Positions 10,603 through 22,997 are shown, counted from the first letter of the stretch. The stretch: 64,000 nucleotides of DNA from Deinandra increscens subsp. villosa (GCA_039602395.1 JBCNJP010000020.1:22980483-23044482), one strand, 5' to 3'. Notes: a model not told the origin generated them from the letters alone. Made by a program: numbers and translations.

Positions 10603-11092
10603 GGGTGCGTTTGGTTGTGGAAAACGTTTTTTAGTGTTCCATTTTCAGTTTTCTACAAAATAAAATGGGTTTTCTATCTCTAGAAAACACATGGAAATTT
10701 TTGAAAATGCGTTCTAAACCAAAAGATGGGTTTTCCATTTTCCAAAATGAGCGGTGAAGTTTGAGACAGAGGAATGTTGCGGTGGCGGCACGGCGGAGGT
10801 TCACGACGGAGGAGCTAGGGTTCACGATGGAGAAGATGGAGAAGCGGCGAAGTGTTTTTTGGGGGAGAAACCCTACATTTGAATGCTTTTAAAATCTGGA
10901 AAACGAAAACGAAAAATGGAAAACAAAAAAAAGTGTTTTTCAATTTTAGTTTTAAAGTTAGAGAAACACCGTTTTCTGTTTTCCTAGAAATTTTTTCTGG
11001 AAAACTACAATTTGAACGCGTTTTCTGTTTCTCATGTTTTCTTGAAAACAGAAATGGAAAACAGGGTGTGTTTTCCACAACCAAACGCACCC
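10603..11092. mobile_element. Tourist-like MITE, copy 2, with a GC-rich insert
   Basis: Same family and orientation as the preceding MITE and abutting its right TSD (TAA), but the right flank is TAC, so no clean TSD. At 490 bp it is about 180 bp longer. The extra central part (about 10,750-10,880) is GC-rich and purine-rich with several ATGs (GGTGGCGGCACGGCGGAGG), unlike the rest of the element. It may be captured host DNA. Confidence 0.7.
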
Positions 11093-11119
11093 TACGGGTT
11101 TGTTTTATCTTTTTCTAAC

Positions 11120-12689
11120 TCAAAGGACTTTTTAAGACAAAATTGAAATTTTAGAGGTGTAGGACAAAACTATGAAAATATGCGGGATCGCTTGATAACA
11201 TAAAACCCTGGTTATCGTCACAATCTCCGTAGTGGTGCTTTGCTGCTTGCTGTTCACTGCGCCATTGAAGACTCTCCCGCTATTTTCGTAAGCCTCTCGT
11301 TTTTGCATTGATTCAACGTCCATAAACATCTGTTTCTATTTATTTGAGGATTTAAGCCCTAAATATGTTTCTAGTTCCCGACTGAATTGAATCTAAAGTG
11401 CACGATTGTGAGTATTTTGATCTTAGGTATTCAATTAGCCCTGTTTTTTCAATTATTTAGTTGCGATTCATCGATTGGAGACGAAGGAGTGTGTTTTAGT
11501 ACTCAGATTCATGAAAACATTGGTTACTCCCGCTAGGTTAATTTCTAGGTCAGAGTTGTTGGTGGAAATTTGATTGGTTGGTTGAATTTTACTTTTGTTG
11601 TTCAAAGGTAGTAATGTAGCTCTTTTCTGGATGAATTGGATTTTTAAGCTAATGATCAGTTGATTCAATTGATGTTAGGATTAATCTATTTGTTCTTATC
11701 ATCTTCATGATTGAATTGTGTACTTCCTTTGGTTGATTAAGGAAAGTTACATAACCTTTTACCATTTAAATGCAAAACAAACTCAACCGTTGAAATCTCA
11801 CACATAGCATAGAACTATTGTTAGGGTCTGAGGAGGGGCTGCTCCCTTTGAGACCTTCGGCTCCAAAACCTTTTCTTGACTGTTGCATAGGCAGTCAAAA
11901 CAGCAACAAAACAAAAAGTATTCTTTTGTATATGTGTCCTTCTTCAAACAGTGGGAGTTCACTTTGTTATTCTAAATCTTTGTTTGGATAGTTCTTAGTG
12001 TATCATATTTTGTATGAAGTAAATCACTGTGATGCAATTTACTGACTAATGTTAAGCAATAAAACAGCAAAACCACTTGGCGTTATTGTATAGCTGTGTA
12101 ATTTGACATTAAAGGGACCAAATTTGAACCATTTGGTAGTCAAAATCTGCCTAGTCATGATAATTAACCATACTATATTTTTTTATTCTGCTAGCTAAAA
12201 TTGCTTGGCAATAATTTTTGAGTTTGAGGGGAGTCTTTTCATGTAATAGATGGATTAAGTATGGTGGTTGTTCATCTTATAATATTCATTATGCTACATA
12301 CCTTGAACTATAGTATTATACTAAATATTTTCCTCAAGATACTTAATGAATCATTCATTAATTGCTGAAATAGGCATTTTTCTTATCAATTTTGTTTTAA
12401 AAGCAATTAGACTAATATGATGGGTTTACTTAGACATAATTGTTTATTCATTGCTGTAAGACTTCTATCTGAAGGCAATTCTGAGTTGAAATAAGATTTT
12501 ATCTGTGCGACAAGTCTGGTAACTAGAGCTTACATGCTTTATTCAGTATTATATTGTGTAGGTGATATCATCTCTATATATACGTGTTCATATTTTTAGT
12601 TTACACCATTTTATATATATTTTCTGATGCTAAATTACTAACATAGTTCATAATTATTTGTTTACATGGTTTGATTACATAGTTTTTAG
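11120..12689 (+). other. OTU5 promoter, 5' UTR exon and leader intron
   Basis: A pyrimidine-rich untranslated exon seems to end at 11,287 before a GTAAGC donor. A TTTTTAG acceptor at 12,689 sits one base before the OTU5 start codon, giving a leader intron of about 1.4 kb. No other gene is seen. The transcript start is not fixed by the sequence. Confidence 0.45.
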
Positions 12690-12690
12690 A

Positions 12691-13923
12691 ATGGAAAATA
12701 CGCAAGATTTGGAGGAGAATCAGAACAAGGAGATCCAACTAGAAAAAGAAACACGTGAGGAGATGCTTTCAAGGCATAGGTAAACTGTTTCTAAAGACCC
12801 TCTTCTTTCAACTTGTTATGGGTCAACCTGTAAGCTCTTTTTGTCTTTTCTTTTCTCTTCTTACGTTTTATAAAAAATAATGATAATCTTGTCTTGTAAA
12901 TAAAACGATCAATGAAGTTCTATGCAATTTTGTATTCTTAATACACTTCGGGTGAGTCTCAACCCGTTTTCATATTAGCTCATTTTTATAAGTTTACCTG
13001 TTTGAAGATATTTCATTAAGTAAATTATGCAACTTTAAAAATGTATATATACATACAGGAAAGAGATCACCCAGCTACAGAACAAGGAAATTGCACTAAA
13101 AAAAGCAGCTGCAAAAGGAAGTAAAGCTGAGCAAAAAGCTAAAAAGAAACAAGTGGAAGAACAAGTATCTCAACTCACTACTGAACTCAAGGAAAAACAT
13201 GTAACCGAACTTGCTTCTGTAGGTTATGCTAGTATAACTGCTAGTGGAACAAGCAAAGAAAGTAATATTGATGTTTTAGCAAAAGCCATAGCTGGGGTCT
13301 CGGTTACCAACCAAACCGAGCACTCAAAGCCTACTAAAAGTGCAAAAAGGAAAGAAAAACGGGCACAACAAGAAGCAGCACGAGAGCAAAGAATACAAGA
13401 AGAACAAAGCAGTATTGTAAGTGATCGGATGGTTGAAAATGAAAGATTAGATAAAAAACTTGAACCCCTTGGTTTGGTGATCAATGAAATTAAACCAGAT
13501 GGGCATTGTCTCTACAGAGCTGTTGAAGACCAGTTAAAAGTCAAAGGTTCTACTTTTTACACATTTCAAGAACTTAGAAAAATGGTGGCTGATTATATGA
13601 GGAAAAATTCTTCCGATTTTCTTCCATTTTTTCTATCAGAAACTGTTGCAGATAAGGATTATGATGGCCCTGTTGTAGAAAAGAAGTTTGAGAGTTACTG
13701 CAATGAAGTCGAGTCAACGGCTGCTTGGGGTGGTCAACTTGAACTAGGTGCTTTGACCCATTGCTTGAAGAAACATATCATGATATATTCAGGTTCTTTT
13801 CCTGATGTGGAGATGGGAAAAGAGTACAAATCTGGTGAGTCTTTGGGTTCAAGTATTATGTTGTCATATCATAAGCATGCGTTTGGACTCGGTGAGCATT
13901 ATAATTCTGTCGTGCCTGTTTGA
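12691..13923 (+). CDS. OTU5: OTU-domain cysteine deubiquitinase (OTU5 / OTUD6-like)
   Basis: Exons 12691-12779 and 13059-13923 join in phase (89 + 865 nt) to 317 residues. The N-terminal half is a charged coiled coil (EEMLSRHRKEITQLQNKE, then an AAAKGSKAEQKAKKKQ-like stretch) as in Arabidopsis OTU5 and animal OTUD6B. The OTU domain fills about residues 160-317, with the catalytic DGHC at 177-180 (nucleophile Cys180) and the catalytic His at 310 in GEHYNSV. The protein should cleave ubiquitin chains in nucleus or cytosol; in Arabidopsis the relative is tied to chromatin state and phosphate responses. The first ATG is followed at once by the conserved N-terminus, supporting this start. No defect is visible. 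Confidence 0.92.
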
Positions 13924-14005
13924 AAAGTGCTCATAATGGGTCGGATAGCATATCGGGTCGGATAGCACATCATACTTTTGAGTTAATACCTTTTTTTTCC
14001 CCTTA

Positions 14006-14290
14006 ATTTTGTTTTGTAATGATAATAGAAGTCATGGTTAATCTTTTATATTAGAGTTTGTAATAGAGTATTGCTATGAACTGTTCTTGGATTTGAACTT
14101 GTATCACCCAAATAATATTGTTCCTGGCATGAATGGCATGTGAAGTATGGGGTTTGATTTGAGCTTATGATTGATGTATTTTGACGACCTTATTTCTTCA
14201 AAATTTTACTCTCTAAACTTGATTTAATTTGAAAAGTTGAGGTTTATTTATTTACTGGAAAGCTCGAGTTTGATTCGTGAATTTTTCTCA
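14006..14290 (+). other. OTU5 3' UTR and 3' flank, also present as an inverted fragment elsewhere
   Basis: Sequence from the OTU5 3' UTR (TTAGAGTTTGTAATAGAGTA region) and the following flank is found again, reverse-complemented and diverged, at about 34,335-34,605. It marks an old local duplication. Confidence 0.7.
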
Positions 14291-14649
14291 TCATTTCACA
14301 GTTATGATTAATTTTTTATTTTTTAATTTCTTATTTCTTCCCTCTGTTTAGTAAATTTCTAATATGAAATAAGGGTTCATTGGTATAAAAACGTTAATCC
14401 TGAATAACGGAAATATGATATATTGACATTTTAAAACAAAAATGTAACAATCATGACTTGTAATGATGTAGTTTTTAAACCAACAATATATATAACCCAA
14501 TCCCAAATGATGTAATCGCTTAAAAGTTAAAACCAACTATTCGTATGTATAACAAAAGAGTAGTGTTTGATCCTTAACGACTTGATCTCTGATTATCCCA
14601 ACCATCCAAAGACCCCTTACCTAAACACATAAAAACAATTATAGTTAAC

Positions 14650-15410
14650 AAGTTGTAGACCCGTCCGCGCGTTGCGGCGAGCCTGCAATGACAGTGTCGT
14701 TCAGTTTTATTTGATCTTGTGACCTGTCCGCGCTTTGTGGCGATAATATAAAACTATAATAAAATATTGACCAAAGTCGAAAACTCTGAAAGTATACTAA
14801 AAATGAAAGTAGAAAAAGTTAAGGAGTATAAAACATAAAAGTCTAAAAGTTTCGTGGTGAAAGTATAAAACTATAAAAAGTATACTAAAAATGAAAGTAG
14901 GAAATTTTAGTGGAATAAAACGTCAAAGTCTAAAAGTTGTGTCGTCGAAGTATAAAACTATTAAAAAAATATACTAAAAAATGAAAGTAGGAAATATTAG
15001 GGTAACAAAAGGTCAAAATTTAAAAATTGTGTCGTCGAAGTATAAAAGTATAAAAAAATCATCGCCAAAGTCAAAAACTCTAAAATATACTAAAAAATGA
15101 ATGTAGTCTAATAAAAACGAAATTTAAAAAGTTAAGGGGTATAAAACGTAAAAGTCTAAAAGTCTCGTGGTGAAAATATAAAACTATAAAAGTATACTAA
15201 AAACGATAGAAGAAGAATTAAAAGTTTTGTGGCTAAAGTAGAATACCACAAAACTTAAAACAAAAAAAAAACTTTAAATATTAGGGGGTAGAAAACGTAA
15301 AAGTATGAAACATATGTGGCTAAACTATGAAAACCTAAAGTTACTATCCGTTAAAAAAAATTGTAAAAGTTTCAGGGTAGAAAATGTCAAAGTCTTAAAC
15401 TATCGTAGCC
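14650..15410. repeat. AT-rich degenerate tandem region
   Basis: After a short CCCGTCCGCGCGTTGCGGCG motif (about 14,662) the sequence becomes an irregular series of AAGTATAAAACTATAAA / ACTAAAAATGAAAGTAG / GGTATAAAACG units with GTCTAAAAGT. No coding potential is seen. It looks like old, decayed tandem DNA that grades into the next array. Confidence 0.6.
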
Positions 15411-16530
15411 AAACTATAAAAAAGCTAAAACCTACTATCTTTTTTAATTCTATTTGTTATATATAAAGTATACTAAAAACGAAAGTAAAAAAATTAAGAG
15501 GTATAAAACGAAAAAGTTTAAAACTTTCGTGGTAATGTATAAAACTCTAAAAAATGTGGCCAAAGTTAAAAACCTTAAACTTTGTGACCAAAGTTAAAAA
15601 CATTAAAGTTTATGTGGCAAAATTAAAATACAAAAAACTTTTCTGCTAAAATCAATATAAAAGAACTTTTGTGATGCTAAAATTAAAAAAAAAAAACTTA
15701 TGTGGCCTAACTAAAAGAATCTCAAAGCCAAACTATAAAAAAGCTAAAACCTACTATCTTTTTTAATTCTATTTGTTATATATAAAGTATACTAAAAACG
15801 AAAGTAAAAAAATTAAGAGGTATAAAACGAAAAAGTTTAAAACTTTCGTGGTAATGTATAAAACTCTAAAAAATGTGGCCAAAGTTAAAAACCTTAAACT
15901 TTGTGACCAAAGTTAAAAACATTAAAGTTTATGTGGCAAAATTAAAATACAAAGAACTTTTCTGCTAAAATCAATATAAAAGAACTTTTGTGATGCTAAA
16001 ATTAAAAAAAAAAACTTATGTGGCCTAACTAAAAGAATCTCAAAGCCAAACTATAAAAAAGCTAAAACCTACTATCTTTTTTAATTCTATTTGTTATATA
16101 TAAAGTATACTAAAAACGAAAGTAGAAAAATTAAGAGGTATAAAACGATAAAGTTTAAAACTTTCGTGGTAATGTATAAAACTCTAAAAAATGTGGCCAA
16201 AGTTAAAAACCTTAAACTTTGTGACCAAAGTTAAAAACATTAAAGTTTATGTGGCAAAATTAAAATACAAAGAACTTTTGTGCTAAAATCAATATAAAAG
16301 AACTTTTGTGATGCTAAAATTTAAAAAAAAAAAAAAAAAAAACTTATGTTAAAAAATGTGGCCAAAGTTAAAAACCTTAAACTTTGTGACCAAAGTTAAA
16401 AACATTAAAGTTTATGTGGCAAAATTAAAATACAAAGAACTTTTGTGCTAAAATCAATATAAAAGAACTTTTGTGATGCTAAAATTTAAAAAAAAAAAAA
16501 CTTATGTGGCCTAACTAAAAGAATCTCAAA
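15411..16530. repeat. Tandem array, unit about 318 bp, three copies plus one truncated
   Basis: Units begin at about 15,411, 15,730 and 16,048 (period 318-319) and share CCTACTATCTTTTTTAATTC, AAAACTTTCGTGGTAATG and CTTATGTGGCCTAAC. A fourth copy (about 16,349-16,530) lacks its first half. Copies differ at few sites and in A-run lengths, so the amplification is fairly recent. Confidence 0.9.
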
Positions 16531-16718
16531 TCTTACTATTCACCTCAATTTATTTTGTATATATATATAATTAGTATGAAAACTAAGAAAGTGTAACACC
16601 TAAAAGTGTTGCCAACATTCAAGATGAAATCATGAAAATTCAACAAAAAACCCAAACTAGTCTACAGAAGCCGGTCGGTATAGCAACACCTGACCGGCCT
16701 CTGTTACGTAGATGTGAC

Positions 16719-17068
16719 TTACATTACGTAGATGTGACTTACATTACGTTGTGCATCTATTTTCACCTGTGTAGTCTTGTTTAAGGTCCATGTTTCTTAA
16801 ACATATCGACGTTACCCATTAGCACGGTTTCAAGCTCACATGTAAACATAATCACAGATAGATATAATCATACAGATTCAAATCACCCAAATAGATAATA
16901 ACATATGTATTCCAACCCATGATGTCACTTCACCCAAGTTGATAAAATGGGATAGGAGTGACCGAGTAAGAGGCAAATCACCCAAATAGATAATAACATA
17001 TGTATTCCAACCCATGATGTCACTTCACCCAAGTTGATAAAATGGGATAGGAGTGACCGAGTAAGAGG
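16719..17068. repeat. Short tandem duplications (about 22 bp and 95 bp)
   Basis: TTACGTAGATGTGACTTACA is repeated near 16,705-16,747. A 95-bp block starting CAAATCACCC occurs at 16,879-16,973 and again, apparently unchanged, at 16,974-17,068. The rest of 16,560-17,460 (GACCGAGT / GACTCGGTC motifs) shows no gene and may be decayed transposon. Confidence 0.8.
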
Positions 17069-17459
17069 CTGGGAATTGTCTGACTCAGTAAAAGCTAGAA
17101 TCAGTCATGGCTGACCAAGTCAAAGACTTTTTTGGGGAATCAAACAGTTTGATTACTTACCATGTCCGGTAAGAGCTGATCACTAACCCGGTAATTGCTC
17201 ACGATGTTTAATATTGTGAAAAAAGGCACCTTTGACCCGGTCCGTAGCTCTGACCGTGCCTAATTTCGCCCCTGACACGGTCCGCCAGAATTTCGCCCCT
17301 GACTCGGTCAGGGGATGCTCGGTTAGGGCAAAACTTCAAACACGATGTTAATGAAGTCAGTAAATAATTATCAAAGAACTCCTAAGTTGGCTTAAAGTCT
17401 CATATTGTAACTTGATAATGTGTTAATCATAAATAGATACTTTATGTTTATTCGTGATA

Positions 17460-17645
17460 GAGGGAGGGGCAAAGTGAAGATTTGAAGAAAAAAAAACATC
17501 CCCATCCCCACCCGTCATGGTGTATGTATATATATCTCCAATTTCCTTAAAGATACAAACCCTAGAACATATATCGTCGTCGTACCATATGAGTAAGGAG
17601 TCGCAGTCAATCTCAAATTGGTTAAGCTGGAAGGCGAAGAAGGTA
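17460..17645 (+). pseudogene. Relic of a GARP-gene promoter and first exon (start codon lost)
   Basis: The stretch AGATACAAACCCTAGAA...GAGTCGCAGTCAATCTCAAATT...GGAAGGCGAAGAAG|GTAATT matches the 5' end of the GARP gene at 31,532 (opposite strand), including the splice donor. The ATG is replaced by CTG. No GARP exons follow, so it is a promoter and first-exon fragment only. Confidence 0.55.
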
Positions 17646-17746
17646 ATTGATGGTTCGTTATCGTATGTATATTCTATGTCGTATGCATATTTCCTTCTTG
17701 ACCATCGAATGGAATAGAATAGAATACAATTGGTGTTTCTGTGGTC

Positions 17747-18020
17747 CTAATTGGTCTTTATTGGTCCTAATTGACCTTAATTGGTCGTCATTGATCCTAA
17801 TTGACCATAATTGGTCTTTATTGGTCCTCATTTACCATAATTGGTATTCTTTGGTCCTAATTGACCATAATTGGACTTTATTTGTCCTCATTTACCCCAA
17901 TTGGTATTCTTTGGTCATTATTGACCATAATGGGCCTTTATTGGTCCTCATTTACCCCAATTGGTCTTCTTTGGTCCTAATTGACCATAATTGGTCTTTA
18001 TTGATCCTAATTGGTCTTCA
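17747..18020 (+). repeat. 30-bp minisatellite (TTGGTC...TTGACCATAA)
   Basis: About nine 30-bp units alternate ATTGGTCTTTATTGGTCCT and ATTGACCATA variants. Because 30 is a multiple of three, one frame (17,647-18,039) stays open and reads as a 10-residue repeat of the kind LVLIDHNWSL. This is a by-product of the repeat, not evidence for a gene. Confidence 0.85.
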
Positions 18021-18169
18021 TTGGATTTTGCGAGGCTAGTGATGGTTATGAGCTCTAATTAGATCATGAAAATTTGGGTTAGTAATAAAGATTAAAGAAG
18101 ACTCAACGATGATGTGTTCTTGAGAAACACATAACGCTTTGAAGGCTGATTTATTTGAACACATATGAG

Positions 18170-18270
18170 TCAGTCGTCCATTTGACTATGTGAATGAAGT
18201 CGATGAAGACAACGACGCCGATGACGATGATGATGAAGGCAAACACGACGATGTGCAAGACGATGATTAG
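18170..18270 (+). other. Acidic coding-like tail of unknown origin
   Basis: A short frame reads VNEVDEDNDADDDDDEGKHDD and stops at 18,268. It resembles an acidic protein terminus, but no upstream exon could be linked, and it may be a GA-rich repeat by chance. Confidence 0.2.
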
Positions 18271-18277
18271 TTTTTTA

Positions 18278-18705
18278 AAATTGGATTTTAATAATCCCAA
18301 GTTTAATGTATTGGACGGGATTAATCCCAACTTTCGAAATTGCTCTCGCTGAGCCCAAGTTTCAAACTATTTTCTCCCATCAATCCCCAACTAACGAAAG
18401 ACTAACTCCGTTAGTTCTTTTATGAAAATTATATTTAATTAATCCCAAGTTTTCATCAATTGACCGTCAATAATCCAAACTTTCATAAAAAATAATCCCA
18501 AATAATCCCAAGTTTCATCAATTGGCTGGCAATAATCTCAAGTTTCAAAAAAACTAACAGCGTTAAGTTTCCGTTAGCCTTCCATTAGTTTGGGATTGAT
18601 GGGAGAAAATAGTTTGAAACTTGGGCTCGGTGAGAGCAATTTTGAAAGGTGAGATTAATCCCGTCCAATACATGAAACTTGGGATTATTAAAATCCAATT
18701 TCTCT
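18278..18705. mobile_element. Long-TIR MITE, probably Mutator-like
   Basis: About 150 bp at the left end (AAATTGGATTTTAATAATCC, then a GAGCCCAAGTTTCAAACTATT stretch) is repeated inverted at the right end. A short centre has CTAACGGNNTTAGT-type motifs. It shares CTAACTCCGTTAGT and the 'ggatttNAATAATCC' ends with the MULE at 36,075. A clean 9-bp target duplication was not found. Confidence 0.65.
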
Positions 18706-18929
18706 TTTTTATTTAATTTAGTTTATCTAAATTGAAAAAGTATAATTGTGTAATGATTGCATTAGCTTTTACGAGGCTTTAACCACTACACCAATTTATA
18801 TGATTAAACCCCTTATCACATCATCTACCACATGACTAGCCAATGAGCGACCTGACCATTATAGATTTATAGATAACCAAAGCGTAATAATATTATTGTA
18901 AATAAATATTTGTATTTTATATTCATGGA

Positions 18930-19450
18930 GGGGATAAAGTGAAAGTATACGCCACAAACCCGAGGCGTGTGTATATATAATATGAGATATGACTTATGAG
19001 ATCTCCAATTTCTTTCGCTGGAAGATACAAACCCTAGAATTGTTGAGTCACAATCAAGAATTAATTAAGAGAGATGGAAGGCGAAGAAGGTATGTCGTAA
19101 TAACGGTCAGTTTTGTTATCGTATGCATATTCTACGTCGCATGAATTTTTCCTTGTTGGTAATTAAATCGAATATAATAGAATAGAATAGAATAGAATAT
19201 AATAGAATTGGTGTTTCTATGTGTATACTAATTATTAATTTTGTTCGATGAATGAATTATACTCTTAAGAAAGAAAGAAGATATTTGGATTTGTTATTTT
19301 ATGATTTTATCTTTTTGTCTCGAATCTCCATCGAATTGGTGTTTGTGTGTGTATGTATACTCTTAAGAAAGAAGATATTTGGATTAATTATTTCATCATC
19401 CTCTGTAGCAGCATCACTATCACGTCTATCACTATCAGAGATGGAAGAGA
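18930..19450 (+). pseudogene. Second plus-strand relic of the GARP gene 5' end
   Basis: Promoter-like sequence (CATGGAGGGGATAAAGTGAA), then GAGTCACAATCAAGAATTAA and ATGGAAGGCGAAGAAG|GTATG at 19,074 match the GARP gene first exon and donor. The following intron also matches (GGTGTTTCT, AGAATAG runs). A related ATGGAAGAGAAAG|GTATG occurs at 19,441. No DNA-binding exons follow, so it cannot make the GARP protein. Confidence 0.55.
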
Positions 19451-19559
19451 AAGGTATGATGTAATTTACGTCCTCACTTATCTCGGTTGCTCTTTGTCAC
19501 AGGGCATTGAACATGTGCGAGAAGTGTGACGAAACTGGGCTCATGTTTTTAGGTGGCCC

Positions 19560-20616
19560 ATAATTTTTGAAATTTTATATATAAATTAGGGGATATGAAG
19601 TATGAAAAATCAATTTTGTATTAAAAGCATGTAGAAGATTTGCACAATTATTAGTTAACTAGGTAAAATGTTAACTATAATTTTCTTATATTTATTGCTA
19701 TTACTTGATTTTTTCTTTATTTAGGAACTTTTTTTTATTTGCATAATTTTTCCGAATGAGCCCTATTTTTTAGCTGGAACAAAGCCTCCAAATTGACCTA
19801 TGTAGCACCGGAACGGGTACGGGAACGGGAGACGGGGACGATACGGGTACGGAAAACGGCAAAACTCAAAAATCTAAGAAGCGGGTACGGTAAGGGTACG
19901 ACAATAAAATAATATAAAAAAATAAATATATATTAAATATATTTTAACACAAAACTCTAGAATAGATATATATTGATGTAAATTTCAAAAATTCTACATC
20001 TTTCAAAGGTAATCAATTATCATTAATCAAATCATTTTCAAGATCCAGTTCATCTAATGAATCGGACTTTTTTATATAAAAGTAAAAAATATAGAATTAT
20101 ATAATACAACACAAAGTAGTGTTTTTATGTTTTTATTCCAAGGCTTATCATTAATCAAATCATTTTAACAAGATATTTAAATCCAATAAGCCTTGGAATA
20201 AAGAAGCGGTCCACAAATTTAACAAGACAATTTCACCATAGACAAAAGTAGTGTTTTTATGTTTTTATTACTTAAGTGGGTTCATCTTAGTTTGACAGAT
20301 GATGGGGTAAGCTTTTACAGATCTTAATTTGTTTAGAGAGTTCGACGATCGGGGACAACTCGCTGGGCTGATATGAGATCCGATCCCAATGCCTTGGGAT
20401 CGGCCTTTTTCTAGATCTGTTGTCACACCGCATGGTCGAGACGTCATGAATCATTGCCTATAATCACATCAAATTACTATAAGTAAGTTTTTAAAAGATA
20501 CGTTGTCATGTCATTCCAATTCAAAACAAATTAAGTAAAAGTTTACAACCATTATTCAAAGGAGTTTAGCGGAAGCATAGTTAAAACTCAAAAGGTAATA
20601 TTTAAATTGCTTCAAG
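19560..20616. other. Intergenic region with transposon scraps
   Basis: At about 19,798-19,910 a TGTAGCACCGGAACGGGTACGG-type stretch resembles one end of a transposon. At 20,170-20,222 a piece (CTTGGAATAAAGAAGCGGTC) is the reverse complement of DNA flanking and entering the MULE at 36,047-36,090. No gene is seen. Confidence 0.4.
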
Positions 20617-21225
20617 TAGGGTTGAGCACGGGTACCGTATCCGTACCTAACCGGTACCGGTCCCGTTTTAAACAAAAAATTTGGTACCAATCCCAGTACC
20701 TAATATATCGGTACGGGTACCGGGATTTAGGTACTATGCCTGTTTGATACCCGGTTAGCAAATCCCATCATGAATTGATATTAGACCATCATGAAATTGA
20801 ACTGATATTAGAGTACCAATAAACAACTTGTAATATTCTTTGTGGTCTATAACTAGGTGATTACACTTACCTGCTTTTGTATGGTCAACATGCTACTTCA
20901 ATTCAAACCTGGTACAAATTAACAAACTAAGCTTATATATAAACGTTTTTTTAGCGACGACCTTTAAATCTGGTACGCTTCTTGATTGACGTTCATCTCT
21001 AACTCTCTGAATTGATGATCGACCCATGGCGCTTCAGTTATCATATATGTTTTAATGTGTTTTTATTTATTAAATAGAAAAACCTATATATATTTCCGGG
21101 TACCGGTACCCAACCAGTTATTTTTTTATTCTTCCCGGTATCGGTCCCGATCCCGGTACCGAATATGTAGGTACGGTTACCGGTCCGGTCCGGTACGAGT
21201 ACCAGGTACCGATTGCTCATCCCTA
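20617..21225. mobile_element. hAT MITE, GGTACCGG family
   Basis: Ends TAGGGTTGAGCA and TGCTCATCCCTA are inverted repeats with one mismatch. The flanking 8-mers GCTTCAAG (20,609-20,616) and GTTTCAAG (21,226-21,233) form an aged target duplication. Both subterminal regions are rich in GGTACCGG palindromes. It is 609 bp long with no transposase. The part from 21,068 on recurs after the gap. Confidence 0.85.
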
Positions 21226-21458
21226 GTTTCAAGACATAACAGGAGGAAAAAGTGAGGTCCCAAATTGAGTGGACCTGTGCATGCAAACACCAAATGCAAC
21301 ATATATTTACCTGAGAAAACATGTTTAAAAGGTATCGATTGCTCATCCCTAGTTTCAAGACATGACAAGAGGAAAAAGTAAGGTCCCAAATTGAGTGGAC
21401 CTGTGCATGCAAACACCAAATGCAACACATATTTACCTGAGAAAACATGTTTAAAAAT
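21207..21458. repeat. 126-bp tandem duplication that includes the hAT right end
   Basis: GATTGCTCATCCCTAGTTTC at 21,211 recurs at 21,337. The duplicated block takes in the last bases of the hAT element, its right target duplication and about 100 bp of flank. The two units differ at a few bases. Confidence 0.9.
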
Positions 21459-22985
21459 GGTCAATAATAATGTTGGTAAATTCACATGTGTTAATTGCAA
21501 AAAGGTATTGTGAATGGAAATCGTTTGTCATGAACTACATTATTATTTACTTTACGTGAACTTGTTGATCAAACACAATAACTATCGTCGTGAGTCATTA
21601 GAATTGAAATTTGACTAAAGGTGCCCCAGTGCAACATGTTTAATCCCAAACATGAGCGGTATTAGGTCAATTACCCATTCGATAGATAATCAAAGTTAGT
21701 GCGACTAACGCGGATAAGAGTTTTCAAACCCGATAGATCTATCCCGAATTACCGTTGTCATCGTACAGTTAACAGTCTAATTGTGTAGGGTGTCTTACAA
21801 ATGATATCGTGTCTCGCGTCCCATAGAATTAGTGTGATCACTAAGTAAAATGTAATCATAGAGGTAAACCGTGCAAACTATACAAACATCATGGTATGAC
21901 ATGTAATCTCCCCCAAAAGGTAAATGTAATGAAAAAAGGGGTCGTGAACTCACCTGGAATGTAGGTGTATGTGATATACAATGCCCAAAAAATGGAAGTG
22001 ATGAATGACTTAACCGTGCCCTATAATAGACAAGACACCTTAAGGTCCAACTCGTGGTCAACCTAGCCTAAATCACCTGTTGGGATTCACTGACACCCCG
22101 TATATGTGTACCCGATACGCGTTGGTGATAGATGTCGGCTCATGAACTACGAAAACTTAATCTAGGCCAAAGCAATCAACCTTTTGTGTTTGGGTGTTTA
22201 TTTTGCATTCGTGATTATCCATATTTTGGGTTTTATAACTCTTTCACACTTGAGATTATTTTTGGTCTACAATGATGTCTTTAGGGCTTAGACGCGACGC
22301 TTCTTTAGCCCATTACATGGGAGAGAAGATGACAACCCATTCATTTTCTTTGTATTGTAATTTAGTTTCAAAACGTGTTTTAGGTTTCTTTTCTAGTGCA
22401 ACTTACTAACTAATGATTGTCATATCATCCCACCCACACACACATTTTAATAGCTACTCTTACCAGGCACTACAACGTTGTGAACTTGTAGGTTGTATCC
22501 TCTATTTTCGAAGAGCACCCTAATCATCATTTATGTTTAAAAATGTTTGTCCTTTTTCTTTTAGATTTTCAGTTTGCTTTTTCTTAAATGACGAAATTTA
22601 TGATATAATAATCTAAAATCTATAATATCTCTAATAAAGCGATAACAATCAGGCTCCCTTAAAATATTTTTAGAAAATAATAATATTATCTATAAATTAA
22701 GAGGATTTTACATAGTAGTTTTGACCACATGTTAAGCCTGAGGTACAAGTCTTATTAGCAGTTACAACATATCAAAATTCACGTACTAGTTCAATTAGCT
22801 TCAACCTTTCCTTTACACGTGTTCAAGCCATGGATAAAGAAACATTAAATGTAAGCTACCTAATCTACTCTTACTACGGCTTACTGGGTGCTTTGGACGA
22901 TTTAACCTCAAGAGAAATTAGGAACTCAAGAGCCGCCTTTTCATTATGGATGGGTTGAAATAACCTCCAGTTTCGAGTGAAATGA
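21459..22985. other. Intergenic region without supported genes
   Basis: Nothing coding could be supported. An 88-codon minus frame at 21,795-22,061 shows no domain and is probably chance. Confidence 0.4.
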
Positions 22986-22997
22986 TTGACTATCGGG

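Noticed and set aside
17647..18039. 130-codon open frame with a periodic 10-residue pattern
   Set aside because: It exists because the 30-bp minisatellite unit is a multiple of three; there is no start context or domain.
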